Assembly: GCA_937907165.1 (NCBI GenBank)
Contig: CALCUH010000214.1
Location: forward strand, 3,231-67,230
Direction of reading: 5' to 3'
DNA: 64,000 bases
From: an uncultured Bacteroidales bacterium
GTDB lineage: Bacteria; Bacteroidota; Bacteroidia; Bacteroidales; Paludibacteraceae
This document shows positions 54,205-63,490 of the stretch, piece after piece (the stretch's first letter is position 1; each line of letters begins with the position of its first letter). The notes beneath the pieces were generated by a model. That model made no database searches and was not told the origin of the DNA. It saw nothing but the letters and a program-made list of their open reading frames with translations. The translations under genes and the position numbers were made by a program.

Positions 54205-54994
54205 GATAATAGACTATATCAAAGATATCTTCAAAAGGGAGGAAAGCAAAGAGAGAACAGCCCGCAATTACGAGATGATTGAGAACGATTCAAGTTTCGT
54301 GGTGAAAGAAGGATATTTGGATTACGAGAGGACCGATGAAGAAGAACTGAAAAGAAAAGTGACTTATTGGGAGACATTGCCAGATAGCCAAATAAAGTTG
54401 GCCTATCTGGTAGATTATCGATCAATGGGAACTAGATTCGCAACTCAAAAGGAATGGGAAGCCAGGCATATGGTTTGGAATTATAAATATAGCAATTCAA
54501 AGGTAACACCGCAAAAGCATGAGGAGATATTGAACTTTGTTGTGCCTAAGTTTGAGAAACTATTGACTGAGACGTTTGGTGACGATTTGTCAAAACTGAC
54601 CCTTCTTTGCATACCTGCCTCTACACCAGAGGCAGACCAGAAACGAAATGAGAGCTTTTCTCAAATGTTGTGTGAGAGGACCCATATGACCAACGCATAT
54701 GGACATATTAAAATCGTTAAGGAGAAGACACCTGCAAAAAATGGAGGTCAACGTATGAATGCGGATATGGTCAAAGAATTGTATGAATATGATGTAGAAT
54801 TCTTCAAAGGGAAAAATATAGTATTGTGTGATGATGTCGTCTCGACCGGGTCATCACTGATGCAATTTAAAAGCAAGCTGGAGAGTTATGGCGCAAATAT
54901 TGTTTGTGCCATTGCTGTTGGACGGACCATAAAAGAATTCAAGAGTAAAAACATGGCAGAGATTAAGCATGAGGTTCCACATTTAAGTCTATAA
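54197..54994 (+). CDS. Phosphoribosyltransferase-like protein coupled to DprA
   Basis: In this 265-aa protein the C-terminal half holds a type I PRTase fold: a strand LTLLCIPASTPEADQKRNES, a GQRMN segment in the flexible region, and the PRPP-binding signature NIVLCDDVVSTGSSLMQFK (about 215-233). The N-terminal half is charged and not recognised. ComF-type PRTases act with DprA in transformation, and DprA-PRTase neighbours are known in mobile elements, but the reaction here is unknown. It overlaps dprA. Confidence 0.75.
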   Translation: MSKIIDYIKDIFKREESKERTARNYEMIENDSSFVVKEGYLDYERTDEEELKRKVTYWETLPDSQIKLAYLVDYRSMGTRFATQKEWEARHMVWNYKYSNSKVTPQKHEEILNFVVPKFEKLLTETFGDDLSKLTLLCIPASTPEADQKRNESFSQMLCERTHMTNAYGHIKIVKEKTPAKNGGQRMNADMVKELYEYDVEFFKGKNIVLCDDVVSTGSSLMQFKSKLESYGANIVCAIAVGRTIKEFKSKNMAEIKHEVPHLSL

Positions 54995-55154
54995 GAGCCA
55001 ATGTGCAAGGGAGTGTTGTCTGGACCGAAAGACGGTCGCTAAATGGTGGTAGATGTTATACAGTGAAAGTATTCAAAAAGTTGGGTTTTTGAAGTCGGAT
55101 TCATAAAAAATGATTAATATTCAATTAACTAATAAAATAATATTCTAATAAATT

Positions 55155-55385
55155 ATGGAAAAAGAGGATGAGGTCATGTATGACAGGTATTATTGCAATT
55201 GTATCGAAAACGGTGACGTGTGGAACATGCATTTCACCCCGTTTACTTTCGATGAGTGGGTGGAGGTCGGAAGACCTCTTGAAGGCGGTGTGCAAACATC
55301 GTACGGCAAACTTTGTCAGTTTGTCAAAAAAATGGTGACGGAGGAAAGGAAGAGAGGGGCGGTCTATAAGCTCACGTACGAATAG
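55155..55385 (+). CDS. Small hypothetical protein
   Basis: The 76-aa protein MEKEDEVMYDRYYCNCIENG continues with WNMHFTPFTFDEWVEVGRPL. It has no recognised motif. It is kept as real because a strong terminator follows within 10 bases and nothing else covers this DNA. The gap 54995-55154 holds no gene. Confidence 0.5.
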   Translation: MEKEDEVMYDRYYCNCIENGDVWNMHFTPFTFDEWVEVGRPLEGGVQTSYGKLCQFVKKMVTEERKRGAVYKLTYE

Positions 55386-55391
55386 ATAGGA

Positions 55392-55430
55392 GACAGGCAT
55401 CAAAGCATTTGCTTTGATGCTTGTCCTTTT
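55392..55430 (+). terminator. Strong intrinsic terminator
   Basis: GCATCAAAGC (55397-55406) and GCTTTGATGC (55411-55420), extended by GACA/TGTC, form a 14-bp stem with one mismatch, followed by CTTTTCTTTTT. Confidence 0.85.
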
Positions 55431-55519
55431 CTTTTTGATGTGTTTGTATATCCGTTTTGGATTTACAAAACGATTGGAAATATAAAATATGCCTGGCAAT
55501 GTTTTTTGAAGTGCGGTAT

Positions 55520-55894
55520 TCACCTCTCGAACTTCTCCGTGTTCTCATAGCATGAACTGCAATAGGGGCGAATCCACGCTTGGGTGTACTTTGTGGCGGT
55601 CTTGCCGCACATGCAGCAAGTCTTATAGGTGTCTTCGGCCCATTCATCCATGATCTTGATGATCGTGTCATCGAGAAAACTTGCGCTGAAAGCTCCGTGA
55701 CCGAATTTCTCTTTGAGGTTCGTGAGTTTGAAACCGTCGATTTCGGACTCCTTCAGGTGGTTGTCTAACCTGCGAAGCATGGTGATGGTGCTTATCAGCC
55801 ATCCTTGTGGTATCTCCGCCAGGTAATAATCCGGTGCGAAGGGGTACTTCTTCGAGAGTTCCCCTGCTATTTCTTCGCTTATGTATTCTATCAT
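55520..55894 (-). CDS. Hypothetical protein with C-terminal zinc-finger-like cysteines
   Basis: The 124-aa protein has a helical N-terminal part (MIEYISEEIAGELSKKYPFA) and a C-terminal CCMCGK...RPYCSSCYE pattern (about residues 93-116), a likely four-cysteine zinc site. It is the last gene of the leftward polyvalent operon. Function unknown. Confidence 0.6.
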   Translation of the reverse strand: MIEYISEEIAGELSKKYPFAPDYYLAEIPQGWLISTITMLRRLDNHLKESEIDGFKLTNLKEKFGHGAFSASFLDDTIIKIMDEWAEDTYKTCCMCGKTATKYTQAWIRPYCSSCYENTEKFER

Positions 55895-55904
55895 GTCAAT
55901 CTGT

Positions 55905-56090
55905 TTAAATTAGAGTTTCCTCATTCGGTTTTAATTCTTTGACAACGGTTGGCACCTGAATGGCGTTGATGAACGCTTCTATCGTGCCAAGCACGTCATC
56001 CTCGATTCTTTTCTTCTCTTTATATTGTGCTTTCGCCTTGGCTTTCCACTTGGTGAAATCGTCCAACACCTGGTCGTTCGATATTATCAT
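55905..56090 (-). CDS. Small charged protein in the ardC operon
   Basis: The 61-aa protein MIISNDQVLDDFTKWKAKAK continues QYKEKKRIEDDVLGTIEAF. It is helical with no known motif. It lies 11 bases before the next gene, in line with the operon. Confidence 0.5.
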   Translation of the reverse strand: MIISNDQVLDDFTKWKAKAKAQYKEKKRIEDDVLGTIEAFINAIQVPTVVKELKPNEETLI

Positions 56091-56163
56091 TCCAACATGT
56101 GCTTGGCTTTTTCACTTTTTTCATCATTGTTTTATAAATAGACATATAATAGGGTCAATGAGT

Positions 56164-57258
56164 CTATATGTGCATATATTTTTTTCTTGGTATTGCTTGA
56201 CGTACCTTAGTGTCATTAGCTTCTGTCCTGTTCTCTTCTTCTTTCTTATTGATAGCCTCTTGGTTTTTAAGTTCTTCACTCATTTTCATATCGAACTTGG
56301 CAACCTCATTGATGATCATGCGGTTTGCTTTATTGACATCTTCGAGAATGGTCATCAAAAAATCGGGAGATTGTTTGATCTTGCCAAGCCACCCCTTCAG
56401 ATAAGCTGCGTTTTCTTCTCTGATAGATGTTGTGATGCCGATTGATTGACACACCATGGCTGAGGTTAATTCAGCGACAAGTTCTTCTTGTGCGTAGTCA
56501 TCGTCGCCAAACGTTTTGCCGTGTTTGCGGTTCAGTCTTGCCTCAGTGCCTGTACTATGTGTCATTTCATGTAATAGAGTTGCGTAGAAGGCTTCTCCTG
56601 AATCGAATTGACCTTTTAATGGTACAACAATCTCATCGGTTGATGGTCGGTAAAAGGCGTTGTTAGATTCCTGAACATTGACTTTACAGAGCCAACCATT
56701 CTGATTTAACATATCATCGAGGGCAGGGTGGGAGTATAGACCGTTAGCGTCCTTTACTTCTTGCACTTTGAATTTGTCTTCGAATTGTTTATATAATTCT
56801 GGATTGACTTCCTGTAGGTTGGTTTGGTCGATGTTGAAGACATTATGGTAAACCAAGAATGGTCTGAAGATATAGTTGTCCTTTTCTGAAGTTGTAAGTT
56901 TCTGATATTCTTGCAAGGTTATCTTTTCTCTCGTCTCTTTATGTCTGATAGTGAAGTCCCAATATATGACAGGGAAACACTTTTGACCTTTCAGAATGCT
57001 GACGTTCTGCTTTTGGGCTTGGTTGAAAGTCATGAAAACAGGAGTCTTAAATTGCTTCATTTCGGTAAGTAGATAGAGCATGAAGGAATTCATGCCGTTA
57101 TACATTCTACCTGTGATGCTTTGCGGATAGCCGACACCTTTAGTATTGAACCATGGTTGGGTCCAGTCTTGAGTTAGCATCTCAATCTTTTGGATCATTA
57201 ATTTGGCGAATTCTTCGGCGAACTTCTCCTCCGCTTTGCTTTTGCTGGCGTTAATCAT
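56164..57258 (-). CDS. ardC: ArdC-like antirestriction protein
   Basis: The 364-aa protein has an ArdC N-terminal single-strand-binding domain (LTQDWTQPWFNTKGVGYPQS, then MYNGMNSFMLYLL and VSILKGQKCFPVIYW). A zincin-like metallopeptidase domain with HEMTH (residues 230-234, LLHEMTHSTGTEARLNR) and the downstream glutamate in DDYAQEELVAELTSAM follows. ArdC of plasmid pSa protects incoming single-stranded DNA from host restriction. It should be among the first proteins needed after entry. Confidence 0.9.
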   Translation of the reverse strand: MINASKSKAEEKFAEEFAKLMIQKIEMLTQDWTQPWFNTKGVGYPQSITGRMYNGMNSFMLYLLTEMKQFKTPVFMTFNQAQKQNVSILKGQKCFPVIYWDFTIRHKETREKITLQEYQKLTTSEKDNYIFRPFLVYHNVFNIDQTNLQEVNPELYKQFEDKFKVQEVKDANGLYSHPALDDMLNQNGWLCKVNVQESNNAFYRPSTDEIVVPLKGQFDSGEAFYATLLHEMTHSTGTEARLNRKHGKTFGDDDYAQEELVAELTSAMVCQSIGITTSIREENAAYLKGWLGKIKQSPDFLMTILEDVNKANRMIINEVAKFDMKMSEELKNQEAINKKEEENRTEANDTKVRQAIPRKKYMHI

Positions 57259-57271
57259 GTCAGTTGATGAT

Positions 57272-57484
57272 TTAAAGGTTATCGATGTAGTCTAAGAATT
57301 TTGAAGCTGACTCTTGGTTCATATCAAGCTTGTTGTCGAAGAGGTAATCTTTGAACTGTTCGAAAAGATCTTCCTGCCTTTTGATGAATTCGACCAAGTT
57401 TATTTTTTTCTCCTGGCACAATTGAACAAGTTCCGCATATACCGAACTATATTCTTCATAAGATTTAAAATCGGCTAGTTTCAT
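57272..57484 (-). CDS. Small helical protein between TOPRIM gene and ardC
   Basis: The 70-aa protein (MKLADFKSYEEYSSVYAELV, then QLCQEKKINLVEFIKRQE) overlaps the end of the TOPRIM gene by 4 bases and precedes ardC by 13 bases. Its function is unknown, but operon coupling supports it. Confidence 0.6.
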   Translation of the reverse strand: MKLADFKSYEEYSSVYAELVQLCQEKKINLVEFIKRQEDLFEQFKDYLFDNKLDMNQESASKFLDYIDNL

Positions 57485-58803
57485 AATGTTAGTTTTTTAG
57501 AAGGGTTAGTAGAAATATATTTATCTTGATGCCACTCTTTATGCTGGGCAAATTCTTCGTGTGTGATGAATCTTCTAATGTCGCGATTAATCTCTTTAAT
57601 GCGCATTAAATCGTCATTCCAATCGTTCATTACCGCTTTCTCTAATTTCGTGTGAGGCAAAATGCCGCTATTGAGTATGGCGGTGCATAAATCCCTTTCT
57701 GGGGTCATGTCATTTTGTGGGTATGATATAGAGAGATAGCAATCGTCTCCATTTGTGATGGAACGGCATAAAATGTTGTCGTTTTTGATGGAGTCGAGAA
57801 ACTTGTTTCGGAAGCCTTCGAAACCATTGTACGAACCTTTATGTATGGTAAAGCCTTTGTTGGTTAGGTTACTGCTATTTGCTTCAATAATCAGACCCTT
57901 TTTGCTTAGTTGGGATTTGATGAACGAGATATCATATGATGTACCAGCGCAGTCGTTGTCGGCACCAAGCATGTATTCAAAGTTCTTAATGTCGACCTTG
58001 TTGATGTTGTTGCGTATGATTGTGTTGATTGTATCGATTTGTGCTTTGCATAGTGTACCACCATGAGCGAAATATAGTGTATTGTCATCAGGCATCATTT
58101 GATGATGGGCGATGGCATCAAGTGGGGACTCAGTTATCAAAACTCTTTTGATTCGTTTGGGCAGATTTGAGCGCCATACGCCGGCGCTACGTTCCGATCC
58201 TGCGACGAATAATTTCACACCTTTGTTTCGATGTTCCAAGCCGATCATCTTGTCTTCGCTATCATATATCGGTAAGGCGATGTCATATTTGTCCATGAAG
58301 TTGCCGATGCGACCTTCAAATAATGGGTCGTTCAAGACTTTATCGCTGAAACCCCTACTTGTAAGGAATTGCGTGTTTCGAAGAGGGTAGATAAGGGGAC
58401 GGAAATCTTGAACCGGTTCAGCCCTATGTTTTTGAAACTCGGCGATTTCATTTAGTCTTTTCTCTCGTGTCTCATAAGGAATTTTCAAATAGTCATGTAA
58501 AGTTGACATGACGCATTTACCAATTTCTGAAGAGACTGAATATGATGTGTTATTAGGTATGATGCCCATCTCTAACCTGTTCTTGACGAATGAATATAGA
58601 GAACCTTTGTCGGCATCATTATGGACACTGAAGTAACGTTGCCTATATGTGTCGTTGGGGTTGAAAACACATATCTTATCGCCATTAGCCTCATTCTTCA
58701 AGATAGGGACGCGAGTACCGCCAGACTTTTGTATCTCATAGCCGTAATGTTGAGCTAACTCGATAATGGAAACGTTTCTCATTATATCGTCTAATGTCAT
58801 CAT
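57481..58803 (-). CDS. TOPRIM-domain primase-like protein (DUF3991-type)
   Basis: In this 440-aa protein the N-terminal part has the pattern of mobile-element primase-like proteins (SIIELAQHYGYEIQKSGGTR, FSVHNDADKGSLYSFVKNRL). The TOPRIM domain shows VLITESPLDAIAHHQ (glutamate near 230) and YMLGADNDCAGTSYDISF (DxD-like). No CHC2 zinc finger of the classical CPFH type is present. It may prime or repair the transferred strand. It overlaps the genes on both sides by 4 bases. Confidence 0.75.
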   Translation of the reverse strand: MMTLDDIMRNVSIIELAQHYGYEIQKSGGTRVPILKNEANGDKICVFNPNDTYRQRYFSVHNDADKGSLYSFVKNRLEMGIIPNNTSYSVSSEIGKCVMSTLHDYLKIPYETREKRLNEIAEFQKHRAEPVQDFRPLIYPLRNTQFLTSRGFSDKVLNDPLFEGRIGNFMDKYDIALPIYDSEDKMIGLEHRNKGVKLFVAGSERSAGVWRSNLPKRIKRVLITESPLDAIAHHQMMPDDNTLYFAHGGTLCKAQIDTINTIIRNNINKVDIKNFEYMLGADNDCAGTSYDISFIKSQLSKKGLIIEANSSNLTNKGFTIHKGSYNGFEGFRNKFLDSIKNDNILCRSITNGDDCYLSISYPQNDMTPERDLCTAILNSGILPHTKLEKAVMNDWNDDLMRIKEINRDIRRFITHEEFAQHKEWHQDKYISTNPSKKLTL

Positions 58804-61277
58804 AGGCTAAACCCTTTTTTTTGTTTCTTTTTGACTTCTTCGTCCTCTTTCTTGCCGATGATGGTATCGGAATCTTGCGGCTTGATTTTAAATGAACGAT
58901 CCATCGTTAGTTTGCCATTGCATTCTATGGTTTCAGTTTTATCAAGCGTAATGCTGAAAGCGAAGCCAGTTTTTACATCATCGGTCATAACATGGAAGTT
59001 GTTACCGTCTCTTATGACGTTGAGTTTGATTTTGTCATTCTCGTCAGGTGTTAGTTTCGATAACAGTTCTGTATTGATGGTTATATCGATTCTACCGTTT
59101 TTTGATGATAATTCACCTATGTGATTATTATTGTAAGCTATGGAGTTATCCATAGAAAGGTACCTGTCGTTATAACTTATATATGAGCCTAGTTCATGAT
59201 CAGTCTCTTGAATTATATCCAATAGACGAATATGATCGGCTGAACATGCTTTGATTGACTCAGACAAAGAGCAGCTTTTGCTCTTTTCGAATCGACCATA
59301 TACGATAATGTTGTCTCCACCGAACCGCACACAGTTATAAACCATCTCTTTAGCCAGTTTGTCGACATTATTATTATTGATGACATTGTCGGCGCAGAAG
59401 AAATTCCCGACAATCTGTAATTGGTTATTGGCGATGATATAACCAATCTTGTCTCTGTCACCTAACCTTTGAGAAGAAATGAATTTTGCGATATCAAGAG
59501 ATGATTGCAGCTTGGTTAAGGTGTCGGGAACGTAATCTTTTGAGAACGTCAGTTTCGAGAACTCATAGACGTTATATTTTCTTGGGGTTTTTAAATCCGC
59601 TGATATGGTGTTGTCGGCATCATAAATATTGTGGTGGAATGTTGCGTATTTGCCTGATTTGGTATTAATGATGATACCTTCACCAGTTTCGATGCCTAAT
59701 TTGTCACAACCTTTTTTGAGCGATTCCCAGATGTTGTAATCTTGTGATGATGGTACAAGAACTCCACTTGGGTGGTTGTGGATGAAATAGATTTTATCCG
59801 CATTAAGTTTATATGCGGCATGTAGCATAAATGATGGATTTGCGAGACTCGCTCTATTTGAACCGGAAGAGATGTGCTGCACAACCGAGTTCTCTCCGGA
59901 TTTGAAGGTATAGACGGCATAGACGTTTTCCATACTTGCGGTCTCTAAAGACTTGAAGATGGAAGCGACGTCTTTTGAACTTTCGAGCTTAGATTCGCCT
60001 GTGAATGTGATGAAAGGGTTCATTTGATATTGGCGTTCCAATAATGCGAACTCTCCATTTTCATGGACGTATGAATTATTGTCGAAATCGACAGCCTCTA
60101 ACAGTTTCGATTCGTTATTTACATAATCCCTGATTCCTGAAGATATTGTCTGTACATCTTGTCGAACTGCGTTTTCAGGGGTTCTGGCATCTTGAATGAA
60201 TTGTTGAGATTGAAGTGATAAAATGTCACAAGCATATGAAAGGTCTTGCTCGATAGAGGCAAGCTTATCTTCTGCATGTCTTCTTTTGTAATCGTATTGA
60301 GATTCTTGTCCGATACATTTGAGTTGTTCGTGCACATAAGCTAAAATATTAGTGAAAAATTCTTTATTGATACTATAGTTAAACGTGTCATTGGCTGTCT
60401 CGATGTCAAGTGTTTTGCCATCAATCATATTACCTTGATTGTTAATGCCAATGTATTCTATTTTATCACCGAAAAGGTTCGCCAAGAGAAGAGGACGGTC
60501 CTGTAATGCGGTGTATGATTTTGTGAAATAATCGACCTCTACCCACCTATCGGTTTCGATGCCGCGCTTGATGGTGTTTTTGAACGACGTTTCGGCGTCG
60601 TTATAGATTTGCGCATATTTGACTTTGAAATTAAGATCTAATGCCTTTCGCACATAGTTAACCCAATCGTCCGAAGCCATAGGTGCATTATAGATAATCG
60701 AACAGTTATTCACATCAATCGCTTTCCTAACATCAGCATCAAGCATTGAGCGTGACTTGCCAGCGCCAGGATTGCCAGATAGGAAACAAATGGTTTTGTA
60801 TTTATCTTCTACCTGTTCAAGCGCCTTGTCGAAGATTTTTTCCGTGACCAATTTAGTCGATTCGCGGAATTCTCTGACATTATTGTTTTTATAACCGAGC
60901 GGTTTGAATAGCGCTCTGATGTCGTCCGGATCAATAGTGATATTGAACCCGCCTTTGGCGTGTTCTTGTTTGAACATAGCAATATAGAGAGCCACAAAAC
61001 AATTGGCGTTATCGGAAATATATTTTTTTGCTGCCTTGTTTTTTGCGACAGTGGTAACTATGTCTCTGAAGTTCGGTAATGGAGGAAAAGAATTTAATAT
61101 TTCTTTTGTTGAGTCATTATATTGATTGCGATATTTAAAATCTGTACCGACGTCAAATAACCGTGCATAATCAGTGCATGGGTTTGCTATCATATCAACT
61201 TGCGCCTCTAATTTTTCGTAAGCCGATTCTTGTTCCTTTAGGAATTGGTTGAATATTTCGGTAATCTTATAGTCCAT
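58800..61277 (-). CDS. Polyvalent protein: zeta-toxin-like kinase fused to RadC/JAB domain
   Basis: The 825-aa protein has a zeta-type P-loop kinase domain with Walker A LSGNPGAGKSRSM (GNPGAGKS at 168-175). A conserved aspartate/arginine region (YAQIYNDAETSFKNTIKRGI, ETDRWVEV) follows. A coiled region (330-400) leads to a RadC/JAB domain: ENVYAVYTFKSGENSVVQHI, then DKIYFIHNHPSGVLVPSSQD (HNHPSG at 500-505). The last 300 residues are not recognised. Mixed-effector fusions of this kind were described as polyvalent proteins of phages and conjugative elements. It could modify host targets at entry. Confidence 0.8.
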   Translation of the reverse strand: MDYKITEIFNQFLKEQESAYEKLEAQVDMIANPCTDYARLFDVGTDFKYRNQYNDSTKEILNSFPPLPNFRDIVTTVAKNKAAKKYISDNANCFVALYIAMFKQEHAKGGFNITIDPDDIRALFKPLGYKNNNVREFRESTKLVTEKIFDKALEQVEDKYKTICFLSGNPGAGKSRSMLDADVRKAIDVNNCSIIYNAPMASDDWVNYVRKALDLNFKVKYAQIYNDAETSFKNTIKRGIETDRWVEVDYFTKSYTALQDRPLLLANLFGDKIEYIGINNQGNMIDGKTLDIETANDTFNYSINKEFFTNILAYVHEQLKCIGQESQYDYKRRHAEDKLASIEQDLSYACDILSLQSQQFIQDARTPENAVRQDVQTISSGIRDYVNNESKLLEAVDFDNNSYVHENGEFALLERQYQMNPFITFTGESKLESSKDVASIFKSLETASMENVYAVYTFKSGENSVVQHISSGSNRASLANPSFMLHAAYKLNADKIYFIHNHPSGVLVPSSQDYNIWESLKKGCDKLGIETGEGIIINTKSGKYATFHHNIYDADNTISADLKTPRKYNVYEFSKLTFSKDYVPDTLTKLQSSLDIAKFISSQRLGDRDKIGYIIANNQLQIVGNFFCADNVINNNNVDKLAKEMVYNCVRFGGDNIIVYGRFEKSKSCSLSESIKACSADHIRLLDIIQETDHELGSYISYNDRYLSMDNSIAYNNNHIGELSSKNGRIDITINTELLSKLTPDENDKIKLNVIRDGNNFHVMTDDVKTGFAFSITLDKTETIECNGKLTMDRSFKIKPQDSDTIIGKKEDEEVKKKQKKGFSL

Positions 61278-61278
61278 A

Positions 61279-61773
61279 TTAGCAATGCTGAAGGGTTGAG
61301 TAAGAAGTGATGACGATTCTCTGCGATTCCAATGTCTTTTGACCCCTTTTAAGAAGGGTGTTCATCTTATCATTGATGAAGAGTTGATTGAATTCGTCTT
61401 CAGTGCAGCCTGCACTAAGACAAGACATGAACAGGTCAAAATTTTGTTTATGTATATTTTGCAACGATGCCAATGTTGTGTATATCATTTCGCAGTTATT
61501 GATCATAGAGAAGATGGGTGCAAGTTCGTGTTCAACCGATTCATTGAGTTCAATGACTGATTCAAAAAAATCTTTCATGTTATTAGCCTCGTCGAGACCT
61601 TGTTCGATGACGAATAAATATCTATCCAAAAGTTGTAGCTCGTCAGATGACTTGCACAATTTCAAAAAGGTATTTATGTCATGATAATATTGATTCACTT
61701 CGTTAACATAAAGGACAAATCTGTCGAGCATGTTAACTGAAAGGAATTGTATGGCATCTTCTTTTTTTATCAT
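61279..61773 (-). CDS. Helical hypothetical protein of the polyvalent operon
   Basis: This 164-aa protein is almost entirely helical (MIKKEDAIQFLSVNMLDRFV, IEQGLDEANNMKDFFESVIE) with no recognised motif. The start overlaps the upstream gene by 4 bases and the stop is 1 base from the next start. It could be a small partner of the zeta-RadC protein. Confidence 0.65.
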   Translation of the reverse strand: MIKKEDAIQFLSVNMLDRFVLYVNEVNQYYHDINTFLKLCKSSDELQLLDRYLFVIEQGLDEANNMKDFFESVIELNESVEHELAPIFSMINNCEMIYTTLASLQNIHKQNFDLFMSCLSAGCTEDEFNQLFINDKMNTLLKRGQKTLESQRIVITSYSTLQHC

Positions 61774-63380
61774 ATCGACAGCTTATTATGTTTGGTTGTT
61801 TGTTTAATATCTTTCACGTTCTTCTTTTCGCTAAGTTCGAGAGGTGAGGAGAAATCAACCCTTAAGGTGTTCTTTTCGGGGTTGATATAAACAAAGGCAG
61901 CATATTTTTTACCTTCCTTAGAAACGAAGTCTTTAATGTAAAATGGTTTACCTGTTTTGATTTCGTCCTTTTCTTTTTGGCTTAACTCCCTACCTCTTAG
62001 TTTGTCTGGGATAATTATGTCTTGAGTTTTTCGGGTGCAAATCTCGTTGGTCTGTTTATCGATATAAACTAGTCTTTTTTCATTATTAATAACGACCTCT
62101 TTATAAAGAGTACCTTTATCACGAAGTAACTTTTTATCTTCTTCTGAGAACTGCACACCATGGAAATTGTCGGGGATGTAGAGTTTTGAGCGAACTCCTG
62201 ACATCATGAGTTGTGGATTATTAATATCATCAACCGTTAATTGGAATTTGAAATTGCCCGTCATGAGAATGCCTTCGTTATTTTTTGTCCTCACAAGCAA
62301 CAGGTCCGTCTTTTCCCCGTTTAGTAGTTTTTTCAATTGACCCTTTTGATGAAGGTCCTCTGCGGTGATACCTAAACGTTCGAATTGTGACCAGTTGACA
62401 TTATCTATATTGATTGCGCAGTCTTTATATTCGTTTACATTGAATGAATACTTCTTCTGTGTTGGTTTCTCAACTTCTTTCGCTTGTCCGATCACCTTTG
62501 TTTCGCCTTTGTCGAGTGATTGTGTGAGAACCGCATCTTTGTGATAGATTTGCTTTGCGCTTTTTAGATTCTCAACCAACTCTTTTTTATTGCGTTCACC
62601 ATAGATTGTCATGGCATTGGCTAAAAATTCTTGTTTGCTTACGCTATATGCGAAAGTCTCTTTATCTGGTGCGAAATAAGTGTTTCGGAATTCAGCATCG
62701 TTTCTCTTTGCCATTGCGGTTTCAGCGTTGTCGAATGCGACTAACTGTTCGACGCCATTCTTGTCCTTGGCGATGATGATTAATGCCTGGTCTTCGTTTA
62801 AGCTGATTTCTCTCGCTTCTTGTTTAACTGGGAGAGGGGAGATTTCATATCCTTTATTACCCAATGCGAGTAGCTTTTGATCGTTTGGCTTATCGATAAC
62901 CTCTGATAAATCTTTGATGAAGTCATCGGTCTTTTCGTCTGGGACCTTAACACCTTTTTTGATGTTAAACTCGTCGGTGCGTTCTTGATTTAAAAGTAAA
63001 CATAGCAATTCAAGTGACGGATCATCTGAGTCAGTTCTGATAGCGGCTTTATTCGCTTGTATTTTTTTATAATGATCTTTTGCGTTTTGAATGCCGCCTT
63101 TAATTTTGTCAAGTAATGAATTGCCCTCTTTGATGTTTTCGTCTGAAGTTGCTTTAAGGTTTTTGATTGAATCTTCAGCGACCTTCTTTTGAAGGTTGGT
63201 TGAGTTGCTATTATTGACTATATTCTCATTTCTCTTTATCTCGTCCTGTAAATATTTGGCGTCCTGCATATTATTATGCAAGTTGTTTAGGTCTTCGATG
63301 GTGTTCTCATCTAAACTTTTTGTCACGTTGCTTTCAGTGTAAGAAACGTTGTTGTTATCGCCGAATTCGAATATCTTCAT
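61770..63380 (-). CDS. DUF4099/DUF3945-domain protein
   Basis: The 536-aa protein is the first gene of the leftward operon. Residues about 1-110 are coiled. Residues about 310-390 match DUF4099 (NVNWSQFERLGITAEDLHQK, then GQLKKLLNGEKTDLL). After this come two DUF3945-type repeats (FHGVQFSEEDKKLLRDKGTL and LRGRELSQKEKDEIKTGKPF, each followed by a short beta region). These domains are typical of Bacteroidetes conjugative elements, often near TOPRIM and ArdC proteins. No enzymatic role is known. Confidence 0.8.
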   Translation of the reverse strand: MKIFEFGDNNNVSYTESNVTKSLDENTIEDLNNLHNNMQDAKYLQDEIKRNENIVNNSNSTNLQKKVAEDSIKNLKATSDENIKEGNSLLDKIKGGIQNAKDHYKKIQANKAAIRTDSDDPSLELLCLLLNQERTDEFNIKKGVKVPDEKTDDFIKDLSEVIDKPNDQKLLALGNKGYEISPLPVKQEAREISLNEDQALIIIAKDKNGVEQLVAFDNAETAMAKRNDAEFRNTYFAPDKETFAYSVSKQEFLANAMTIYGERNKKELVENLKSAKQIYHKDAVLTQSLDKGETKVIGQAKEVEKPTQKKYSFNVNEYKDCAINIDNVNWSQFERLGITAEDLHQKGQLKKLLNGEKTDLLLVRTKNNEGILMTGNFKFQLTVDDINNPQLMMSGVRSKLYIPDNFHGVQFSEEDKKLLRDKGTLYKEVVINNEKRLVYIDKQTNEICTRKTQDIIIPDKLRGRELSQKEKDEIKTGKPFYIKDFVSKEGKKYAAFVYINPEKNTLRVDFSSPLELSEKKNVKDIKQTTKHNKLSI

Positions 63381-63414
63381 AATATTATGAAACTATTTGT
63401 TTATTAAATTTATG

Positions 63415-63453
63415 CAAATATAGTATTTTTTTGAAAAATAAGTGATATATTTG
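63415..63453. promoter_or_regulatory. Divergent promoters of the polyvalent operon and ssb copy 2
   Basis: On the minus strand TATATTTG (63415-63422) faces the 63380 start. On the plus strand TATATTTG (63446-63453) faces the 63491 start. The two boxes are identical and 23 bases apart, so one regulator could control both directions. Confidence 0.5.
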
Positions 63454-63490
63454 CGTATCAAAAATGTAAAATTAATTAAAAAATTAGACT

